Source of the DNA: Pseudomonadota bacterium
GTDB taxonomy: Bacteria > Pseudomonadota > Alphaproteobacteria > Sphingomonadales > Sphingomonadaceae
Length of the DNA stretch: 64,000 bases
Direction of reading: 5' to 3'
NCBI GenBank assembly: GCA_023423655.1
Contig: JAFAFE010000001.1
Coordinates: 186,001-250,000 of the forward strand
The position numbers and the translations under genes were made by a program. Every line of letters starts with the position of its first letter. Positions within the stretch are counted from its first letter, which is position 1. Under the pieces are notes generated by a model that saw only the letters and a program-made list of their open reading frames with translations, searched no databases and was not told the DNA's origin. Of this stretch, positions 34,489-42,700 are shown piece after piece.

Positions 34489-35451
34489 ATGGCCCAAAAT
34501 ACATCCGACTCCGAAGATGGCATCACAGCGGCGCCGAAGAAGCGCACGATGGGCTTGGGGCGCGGGTTGAATGCGTTGCTGGGCGATGTCGCGCAGGAAG
34601 CGCCGATTGAAACCAAAGGCTATCGCGCGCCGTCGGGCGAGGTGATCGAATCGCTGTTCGTCAGCGAAATCCACCCGAACCCCGACCAGCCGCGCCGCCA
34701 TTTCGATCCGGTGGCGCTCAAGGAACTGGCCGAATCGATTTCATCGCGCGGCATGTTCCAGCCGATCATCGTGCGTCCCGCGATTGATGGCTATGGCTAT
34801 CAGATTGTTGCGGGCGAACGCCGCTGGCGCGCGGCGCAGGAAGCGCAACTCCACAAAGTCCCGGCAATTGTGCGCGAGCTTAATTATGCCGAGATGATGG
34901 AGATTGCGCTCCTTGAAAATATCCAGCGGTCGGACCTCAACCCGATGGAAGAGGCGGAAGCGTTCAAGAAATTGATGGATGAATTCGGCCATACGCAAGA
35001 GGCGCTGTCCAAAATTGTCGGCAAGTCGCGCAGCCATGTTGCGAACCATCTGCGCCTGCTCGATCTGCCTGACCGGGTGCGCGGTATGATTGTCGGCGGC
35101 CAGCTTAGCATGGGCCATGCGCGCGCGCTGATCGGCGCGCCGGAGGCCGAAGAGATTGCGCAGCGCGTCGCTTTTGAAGGCCTATCGGTGCGCGCTACCG
35201 AAAAGCTTGCGCGCGCGGCCAAGCCCGAAGACCGCGCTAATGGCCCCAAGGCCCGCAGCAAGGCGCGCCCTGCCGGAAACGGGGCCGCCAATCCCGATAT
35301 TCTGGCGGTCGAGGATCATCTTGGCGATTTGCTGGGCCTCAAGGTCAAAATCGCGCATGGCCCCGGCGATGCGGGCGCGTTGACCTTGAGCTATTCGAGT
35401 CTCGACCAGCTTGATATGATCTGCCAACGCCTGTCGGGCGAACGTATCTGA
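34489..35451 (+). CDS. parB: Chromosome partitioning protein ParB
   Basis: A 320-residue protein: flexible N-terminus with the ParA-contacting GLGRGLNALLGD near residues 22-33, the CTP-binding ParB/Srx domain with VAGERRWRAAQ and ALLENIQRSDLNPMEEAEAF, the helix-turn-helix TQEALSKIVGKSRSHVANHLRLLDLP, and a C-terminal dimerisation domain ending MICQRLSGERI. It clamps on parS as a CTP-gated ring. Four candidate parS sites lie within 16 kb. Confidence 0.97.
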   Translation: MAQNTSDSEDGITAAPKKRTMGLGRGLNALLGDVAQEAPIETKGYRAPSGEVIESLFVSEIHPNPDQPRRHFDPVALKELAESISSRGMFQPIIVRPAIDGYGYQIVAGERRWRAAQEAQLHKVPAIVRELNYAEMMEIALLENIQRSDLNPMEEAEAFKKLMDEFGHTQEALSKIVGKSRSHVANHLRLLDLPDRVRGMIVGGQLSMGHARALIGAPEAEEIAQRVAFEGLSVRATEKLARAAKPEDRANGPKARSKARPAGNGAANPDILAVEDHLGDLLGLKVKIAHGPGDAGALTLSYSSLDQLDMICQRLSGERI

Positions 35452-35796
35452 CGGCTTGGCGTCATTTCCGTTTGATCTGCATAAATAACTGAAAACACAA
35501 AGAAATGACGGGTGCAACTGCCCCCAGTTACACCCGCCATCCGGTTTGATGCCGCACAAGGTGCGGGTCGCAAAAACACCGTGTCCGGCTTCAATCCATG
35601 CGTGCCCTTATGCAAGACAATGCCTGGCCGAAGGGCAGGTCCGGTCCGTGGAGGGAAACGCAAATAAGCGAAGTCCGTAAAACCGGTTGCCGTACCGTCA
35701 TGGCCGAAACCGCCGCGCAATTCTGCGCTGAAAGCCACAAGCCGCTTGTGATAATTGGCACAATTATATAGAGTTTACGCGCAAACGGAGGGTGAA
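35452..35796. other. Intergenic region between parB and crp-like gene
   Basis: 345 nt with no convincing gene. It holds a hairpin at 35509-35536 (CGGGTGCAACTG and CAGTTACACCCG around CCCC), a possible parB terminator lacking a T-run, and the Crp-type palindrome and promoter at 35746-35771. Confidence 0.7.
35746..35764 (+). promoter_or_regulatory. Crp-type operator before the crp-like gene
   Basis: TTGTGA-TAATTG-GCACAA is close to the Crp/Fnr consensus TGTGA-N6-TCACA, with one mismatch. An AT-rich TATATA at 35766-35771 follows directly, so a bound dimer would overlap the core promoter. Autoregulation is inferred. Confidence 0.6.
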
Positions 35797-36537
35797 GTGG
35801 GGGACGGTAGGGATCGGCCAATGACGGTGACGCCTGTCACAGTTGCTGATGTTGTTGCGGGCAATCAGAAAATTTCCGATGCGGAAGAGCCCTTTCCTGC
35901 GCATCTCAAGGAAGCTTTTCTTGCGCGTTCCAGCCCTGTCCATGTGCGCCGCAGCCAGATCATCCTGTCCGAAGGGTCGGCTAGCGATGACGTCTATCTG
36001 ATCGTCAGCGGCAAGGTGCAGATTTCGCTCTTTACCATGAACGGGCGCGAAACCATTTTGCGTAATATGGGGCCGGGCATGGTGTTTGGCGAGCTGGCCG
36101 CGCTCGATGCGCAGCCGCGTTCGGCCAATGTTGTGGCGCTCGACGATGCCGTGCTGGCGCACCTCACCGGCGAAGCGTTTCGCGCTTTCCTGTCCGAAGT
36201 GCCGGTCGCGGGATTTTGGATGGCGCAGCAATTATCGGCGCGGGTGCGCAACCTCACATCCAAAGCCTTTGAACTGGCCAACCTTCCCGTCAACTGCCGT
36301 ATCCAGAATGAATTGCTGCGGCTGGCGGGCGAGAAGGGGCATGACGACATCACCGTGCTGCTCGAAAAATTCCCGACCCATGCCGAGCTTGCCGCGCGGC
36401 TCGGCACGCACCGCGAGGCGGTGACGCGCGAACTGGGCCTGCTCGCCAAGGAAGGGATTGTGCGGCAATCGGGGCGGACCTTGCGCATCCTGTCGATCCC
36501 CAAGCTGCGCGAAATGCAGACGAGGACGCAACGCTGA
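35797..36537 (+). CDS. Crp/Fnr-family transcriptional regulator (cAMP-type pocket)
   Basis: A 246-residue regulator. The cyclic-nucleotide-binding beta-roll includes VYLIVSGKVQISL and the phosphate-binding cassette FGELAALDAQPRSANVVA, with the E and R-S pair in the positions used by E. coli CRP for cAMP. The C-terminal winged helix reads TVLLEKFPTHAELAARLGTHREAVTRELGLLAKEG. No FNR-type cysteine cluster is seen. The GTG at 35797 has GGAGG just upstream, while the frame is open from 35755. A cyclase gene follows 43 nt downstream. Confidence 0.9.
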   Translation: MGDGRDRPMTVTPVTVADVVAGNQKISDAEEPFPAHLKEAFLARSSPVHVRRSQIILSEGSASDDVYLIVSGKVQISLFTMNGRETILRNMGPGMVFGELAALDAQPRSANVVALDDAVLAHLTGEAFRAFLSEVPVAGFWMAQQLSARVRNLTSKAFELANLPVNCRIQNELLRLAGEKGHDDITVLLEKFPTHAELAARLGTHREAVTRELGLLAKEGIVRQSGRTLRILSIPKLREMQTRTQR

Positions 36538-36580
36538 TGGCCGCCGCGCGCTTCCTCGCAGGAAAGCCGCGCGACCCGCG

Positions 36581-39553
36581 ATGACGGCAAGCGGCGCCCC
36601 TTCCTTGCCCCCGTTCGCGGCGGGGAGTGGTCCGGCGCCACAGACGGCACCGACACCGCCGCCCAAGGCCGAGCGCCGCCACCTCACCATCGCCTTTTGC
36701 GACATTAGTGGTTCCACACAGCTATCCGCCGACATGGAGCCGGAAATTTACGCCGAATTGCTCCACGATTTGCGCATGATGTTCGAACGTATCGTTGCGC
36801 GGCATGGCGGCGAAATTGTGCGGATTGACGGCGATGGCGCGATTCTGTTGTTCGGCCATGTCACAGCGCACGAAGATGCGGGCCGCCGCGCGACCGAAGC
36901 CGCGCTCGACCTTCATGACGCCGCCGCAACGCTCGACCGCCATTATGGCGCGCCGGGGCAGGAGATCCGCCTGCATACCGGGATTCATTCGGGCGTGGTT
37001 CTGCTGCAACCGGGCGATGTGGTGCGCGGCAAGTTTGAAATGCTGGGGGATGCGACCAATGTCGCCTCGCGCCTGTGCGAACTGGCGGCGAGCGATGAAA
37101 TATTGGTGAGCGATGCAACGCTCGGCGCGGACCGGCATTTTTTCCGTACCGGCGAGCGACAGGAAGCTGAAATCCGGGGCACGACGCGGCGGCTTGGCGT
37201 TTATGCGGTGACGGGCCGCGAGCGCACCGAAACCCGCTTTGCCGCGCGCGCCAAGCGCGGACTGACGCCGTTTGCGGGGCGGCGGGTCGAGCTTGCAAGG
37301 CTGCGCGGGGCGCTCGATGCGGCGGCGGATGGCGCGGTGCGACTGTCGATTGTGGCGGGGCCTGCGGGCATCGGCAAAACGCGGCTGGTCAATGAATTTC
37401 TGGATGATGCGGCGGGGCAGGGCGCGACCATCTATCATGGCTATTGCGAGGCTTATCTCGGCGCGCGGCCGTTCCAGCCCTTTGCCCAGCTTGCTGACGC
37501 GATCGGGGCCGATCTGGATGCGGTATATGATGTTGCGCCCGATGCTCCCACGCACACCGGTGCGCGCGCGCTGTTGCGGCGTCTGTCTGGGCGGACCTCG
37601 CGCGTCGAGGGTGATACGGCCCCGCTCCAGCCCGAACAGATCAGCGCCGCGCTTGGCGAGGCATTGCAGACGGCGCGCGCGCCGGTGATTTTGTGGATCG
37701 ACGATTGGCAATGGGCGGACGATGCGAGTCGCGCGGTGCTGAACGGCCTGTTGCGCGCGGCGGACCAATCGCTGCTCCTCCTCCTCACCACGCGCGAATT
37801 TGACGCAGTGCAGGCCGAATTGAGCGCGGCGGACATATTGGAACTGCAAGGCTTGAGCGCCGCCGAAACCGCCGCTGCCATCGACGGTATCCGCACCAGC
37901 CTGCCGCCCTTTGTGGTCGAGAGGATTTGCGAGGCGGCGGGCGGCAATCCGCTCTTTATCGAAGAATTATGCCATGATGCGGCGCTGGGCGCGGACGGGC
38001 AAGGCCTGGACGGGTCGGGCGACCGCAATGGCTGGCTCGATACGCTGATCCAGTCGCGTTTTGCGCGCCTCCCCGACGATCAGGCTGCGCTGGTCAAGGC
38101 CGCCGCCATATTGGGCACGGTCTTTCCCGACTGGTTATTTACCGCCGTTGCCGGGGTGGAGCGGGAAGATGCACATCTTAAAGCATTGATGGCGCAGGAT
38201 TTTATCTATCCTGGCGACGTGCCCGGTACGTTGCGCTTCAAGCACGGCCTCACGCGCGATGCGATTTACCAGACTATCGGCTTGTCCGAACGGCGCGACC
38301 TGCATGGACGCACCGTGTCGGCCTTGCACCATGCAGAAGGCGGGGCGGACGCGCATCATGAGGCGCTCGCATACCATTATGCCGAGGGTGGCAATGCGGA
38401 GCGCGCGGCGCATTATGCGGCGCTGGCGGGGGACTGCGCGCTTGCGAGTTCGGCGCTCGACCGTGCGCAGGCGCAATATCGCGCGGCGTTGAAGGCGCTC
38501 GATAGTCTGGCGCGGCGCAGTCCGGACGATGCGGCGCTGGCCCGCACCCGGATGCAGATTGTGCGCAAATTCGGCATGGCCTGTGTGGTCGATCCGTCGC
38601 GCGACCAGCTTCCAATTCTGGAGCGCGCCGCTGCCGATGCCTTGGCCGCCAATGACCAGAAAGCCTTGGCCTGGGCGGAATATTGGCTGGGTTTCATCCT
38701 CTACGGGCTGGGCGAAGCGCGCGCATCGCTCGACCATTTCCGCGCCTCTTTGACGGCGGCAGAAGCGTCGGGCGAACAGCGTATGGCCGCGCAAATCCCT
38801 GCCAATCTGGGCCAAGCCCATGCGACCGCGTGCGATTATGGCCCGGCGTTGGCCTTGCTCGACAGTGCGATTGCAGCGATGGAAAAGGCTGAGCCCGGCC
38901 ATGGCAATGCGACGCTGAGCCATGCTTATTCGCTCTCCTGTCGCGGCTTTGTGCGCGCGGATATGGGCGCGTTCAATGCGGCGTTCGCCGATTTTGACGC
39001 GGCGATAGCGGTGATGGGGCCGACCGAACATGAAATGACCGCATCGGTGCTGACGATGCGCTGCGCGGCGCTGTTGTGGCAGGGCGAATATGCCAAGGCG
39101 CTCCACTATGCCGAGCAGGGGCGGCGCGTCGCCGAGCGGGTCAAGGCGCGCTATCTGTTCGCGATGGCGCGCGCATTAGGGGCGTTTGCGCGCTGGAAGA
39201 TTAGCGGCGATGTTGCGGCGGTGGACACCATCCGCAACGCGACCGACTGGCTTGAAGCGAGCGCAAGCCAGCAATTTATCTCGCTCAATCATGGCTGGCT
39301 CGCCGAGGCGCTGGTGACGCTCGACCGCGTGGCAGAAGCGCGCCACCATGCCGCCCGCGCAGCGTTACGTGCGCGCAAGGGCGACCGGTTGGGCGAAGCG
39401 ATGGCGTGGCGCGCCATGGCGACGGCGGCGGCCAAGGCAGGAGACGGACAGAAAGCCGCGCGCTATCTCGGCCATGCCGAACGCAGCGCCCAAATCCGCC
39501 AGTCTCCGCATCAAGCCGCGAAAAATAGCGCGGCGCGGGCCGGGATTTTATAA
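36581..39553 (+). CDS. Class III adenylate/guanylate cyclase with AAA ATPase and TPR-like region
   Basis: A 990-residue protein. An N-terminal cyclase domain (about residues 28-215) has TIAFCDISGSTQLS and VRIDGDGAILLFG with the two metal aspartates, and HTGIHSGVVLLQPGDVVRGKFEMLGDATNVASRL. An AAA/STAND-type ATPase follows, with Walker A AGPAGIGKTRLVNEF near residue 265. The C-terminal 450 residues are Ala-rich helical repeats, probably TPR. This architecture is a known cyclase class; cAMP is more likely than cGMP, but that is unproven. The neighbouring Crp-like gene suggests a signalling pair. The ATG at 36581 is the first well-placed start. Confidence 0.88.
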   Translation: MTASGAPSLPPFAAGSGPAPQTAPTPPPKAERRHLTIAFCDISGSTQLSADMEPEIYAELLHDLRMMFERIVARHGGEIVRIDGDGAILLFGHVTAHEDAGRRATEAALDLHDAAATLDRHYGAPGQEIRLHTGIHSGVVLLQPGDVVRGKFEMLGDATNVASRLCELAASDEILVSDATLGADRHFFRTGERQEAEIRGTTRRLGVYAVTGRERTETRFAARAKRGLTPFAGRRVELARLRGALDAAADGAVRLSIVAGPAGIGKTRLVNEFLDDAAGQGATIYHGYCEAYLGARPFQPFAQLADAIGADLDAVYDVAPDAPTHTGARALLRRLSGRTSRVEGDTAPLQPEQISAALGEALQTARAPVILWIDDWQWADDASRAVLNGLLRAADQSLLLLLTTREFDAVQAELSAADILELQGLSAAETAAAIDGIRTSLPPFVVERICEAAGGNPLFIEELCHDAALGADGQGLDGSGDRNGWLDTLIQSRFARLPDDQAALVKAAAILGTVFPDWLFTAVAGVEREDAHLKALMAQDFIYPGDVPGTLRFKHGLTRDAIYQTIGLSERRDLHGRTVSALHHAEGGADAHHEALAYHYAEGGNAERAAHYAALAGDCALASSALDRAQAQYRAALKALDSLARRSPDDAALARTRMQIVRKFGMACVVDPSRDQLPILERAAADALAANDQKALAWAEYWLGFILYGLGEARASLDHFRASLTAAEASGEQRMAAQIPANLGQAHATACDYGPALALLDSAIAAMEKAEPGHGNATLSHAYSLSCRGFVRADMGAFNAAFADFDAAIAVMGPTEHEMTASVLTMRCAALLWQGEYAKALHYAEQGRRVAERVKARYLFAMARALGAFARWKISGDVAAVDTIRNATDWLEASASQQFISLNHGWLAEALVTLDRVAEARHHAARAALRARKGDRLGEAMAWRAMATAAAKAGDGQKAARYLGHAERSAQIRQSPHQAAKNSAARAGIL

Positions 39554-39653
39554 CGCCGCTGCTGAAAACGCGCCCGTTATACCCCGCTTTATACCCCCGC
39601 TAATCATATCCGGGCTAATCATAGCCCGCCACTTCATTCCCGCCCCTTACAAC

Positions 39654-39683
39654 CCGCTAGTGCTGAGCTTGTCGAAGCACGGA
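39654..39683. repeat. Single CTGAGCTTGTCGAAG repeat
   Basis: CGCTAGTGCTGAGCTTGTCGAAGCAC lies between the cyclase and the peroxidase-P450 gene. It is related to the facing pair at 27089-27190. Confidence 0.7.
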
Positions 39684-39728
39684 CATGCAGTAACGCGCCA
39701 CCTTACCCCCTCCTACGTCCACCCCGTA

Positions 39729-42700
39729 TCAATTAATCTGCCACCCGCTGATCCGCACGATGAGCGAGGCGGGTTGGGCCTGTATGCGGCCGACATCGAG
39801 CAAGGCGGCGATGATGCCCAGCATCGACCCCATCGCCATCTTGTAAGCAGGACAGGCGTGAACGGGCTGCCCTGCGGGTTGCGCGGCGGCGGAGCGGTGG
39901 CCACCAAAAATGGTATCCACCGACCCGCCTTGCTCGGCAGTTGCGGAGACCAGCCCCAAAATCACCAGATCGCCTTTGCGGATGCGCTCGCGCCCCAGCA
40001 CGGTGTCGCGCGTGGCGGTGCGATAGACAAGATCGGGCGCGGGCCGTTTGCGCATCGCGGCCTCGATGGGCACGCGCAACGCATCGCGCGCCTGCATATA
40101 GGTTGCAGGCTGGCGGTTCCCTGACAGGCGATGGAGCGCGGCCTGATGCTGCCACAACGTCTGGTCGGTGAGCCAGTCAAACAGCACCGCGCGCAAATTG
40201 CCGTCGGTCGGCGCGAGCATCCCCGTCATGCTGCCGACGAGGTTGCGGGCGAGCAAATCATCATCGGCGATCATCGCAAAGAGCGGCTTGGAAATCAGGC
40301 CCTGTAGCTTATCGGGTTGGCTGCGATAGGCTTTGACAAGGTCAAGCGCGGCGGTGCGCAGCGCCGCGCCATGTTTGCGGCCATAATCGCGGATTGTATC
40401 GGTCGGGCGCGGATAAAAAGCTTCGCGCGACGGGGCCATGAAGTCACCGGGGCAATGCGGCCTGCGTGTGCCATGCGGGGCCGGAGGCTCCCAGCTCCAG
40501 CCGCCATTGTCGATAAAGGCGCTCTTGCCATCCGGGCCGAGCGCGTCAGGAATATCGAACCAGCGGCTGCACAACATCCCCAACACCGGCATCAAATATT
40601 CACGACGCAATTCGAGCTTGAAAAAGGCCTCCGATTTGGGTTGGCCGAGCTGGGCGGCGGTCGCATCGGCGGCCTGACTGCGGCGCTCCAGAAAGGCCGA
40701 GCCGAGCGCATAGGCCAGCGCATAGGCCTCCGCTTCGCCATAAGCGAATAAGGCGGCGTTGGTGTCAGCGGATTCCCGGTAATAACGCGCGTCAGGGTCT
40801 TGCGCGACATAGATGGGGCCGACCGTCTGTTCGACACGGCGGCCTTGTTCGGCGACCGAAAAACGCTTGGCATCGGACAGGACCTGGTCGATTTTGGCGG
40901 TGCTGCCAACAAGGATAACGCCCTGTTCCTCGCCCGCCGCGCCGCGATCCGCGCCGTCTGAAAAAATATCGACATTTTTGAGGCTGAACTTGCCATTGGC
41001 TACCGGATGCGGTTTCGGCCCCGGCTTTTTGGCCATGAGCGGCAGGCGGTAAACTCCGTCGCGATAATCGCGGATGGCGGTCCAGACTTGCGGGCTGGTG
41101 CTGCGTTCGGACGGGTCTTTGGTGCGAAAGTCTTCAAGGATGGACTTCCACTGGAAATCGCGCGCCTGTGGCGGCAAGGCTTCGATCTTGGCGATAAGAT
41201 CCTCGCCCTTGCGCGCGGCGGGGTCGCTGCTCACCGGCGCATCGAGCGCGGGGTCGCATATTTTGGCGAGCGCGGTGCGCGACGGCACAAAGAAATAAGC
41301 GCCCCAGCGTAACCGCGTGACGCGGTCGGGGATGTCGAGACGCACCACGCGCTCGGATGGCGGCGCGCCATTGGCCCCGGTCTCGTGCAGCACACAGCGG
41401 AAAACGCCCTTGCCGCTTTTGGGACCGACCCCGATCAGCGGATCGCCTTGCGCGGCCGCAACGCCGCTGCTGTTCCCGCCATTTATCCATCGCTGGATGG
41501 TTTCAAACTGTTCGGCAATGCTCGCATTATAGGCCATGAACAAAATGCCGCGGTCGGCTTTGGGATCGCTTTCATAGCGCGGGCCATAGGACATGCCGCG
41601 CCGCAAGATGCGCGGGGCGGGGCGCTTGTGGAACGGCTCTCGCGGATTGGTGCGGCGGACATGCGCGGCAAAGGGGCAGGCCAGCCCTTCGCTGTCGGTG
41701 CTATAGTCGAAATCATTATGGTCAGTCGGGCCTGTGGTCGGGTCCGTGGTCGCGCCTGTCACCAGCGGACGGCCATCGCGGTGGCGGCCCATGAGAAGCG
41801 CGGCTGTATGATCGGCGTCGAGGCCATGCGCTGCCCCCGATGCGATCAGCCGGTTGAACGCGGGTACATCTTGCGAAATTTTGCGGATGACGAGGAAGCT
41901 GCCGTTGCGGAACCATGTCTCGTCGGCGGGAAGCCCCGCATCGCCGCGATCATTGGGATAGCCGAGCAACAACTCGCCCGGTTTCACCACATCGCGCGGG
42001 ATGATGCCCGCTTGTCCTGCAAGCCCCGGTTGGCTGATGCCATCGCGGAAACCGAAATGGTCGACGCGCGCGGAAGGCGGGAGCGGGGGCGCTGGCGGCG
42101 TCATGCTGCCACCGGCTGATTCGGTATCGGCATTATCCGGCGCATGATTATCCGCGCGGTGCATCGATTCGACCGCGACCAGTTGCGCGCCAATCTCGCT
42201 CCAGTCCCCGCCGATAGCGGCGATGAGCGCCGGCAGCGGATCATCGGCCAAAACAGGATCGGCTGCATCCAGTTCTTCGGCGGAAAATTTTTCGGGGTCG
42301 CCGCTGTCGGCTATGAATTGGCGCGCGGCTTCGCTGCGATAATCGGGATAGGGCAGGAGCGATGGCGGCGCTGGCATGGCGGCCTCTGCACCGTCCCCGC
42401 CGGAAACGTCAGGTTGCGGCGCGGGGCTGACGGACTGGTTCCCCGCTTCGGCTTGCGGCATCGGGCAGACGCGCTCGACGGCGCGAAGCTGGATGATGAA
42501 ATCCACTTCGGACAATTCAACCGGCGGGCGCGCCTGCCGCTCTTCCTTATGGCGCGGCGGCCAGTTGCGTTCGGGCAATGTCCAGCGGCGCGGATGATTT
42601 TCCCGAAAATCGCCGAGCAGGCCGGAGCGCGTCTCCATGCCTTCACGAAATTCCTTGGGGAAGCTGCGCAATACATCATGCGGCAAGCGCATCCGCTCCA

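Noticed and set aside
35391..35738. 115-codon minus-strand frame after parB
   Set aside because: It runs into the 3' end of parB, has no family match and no ribosome site.
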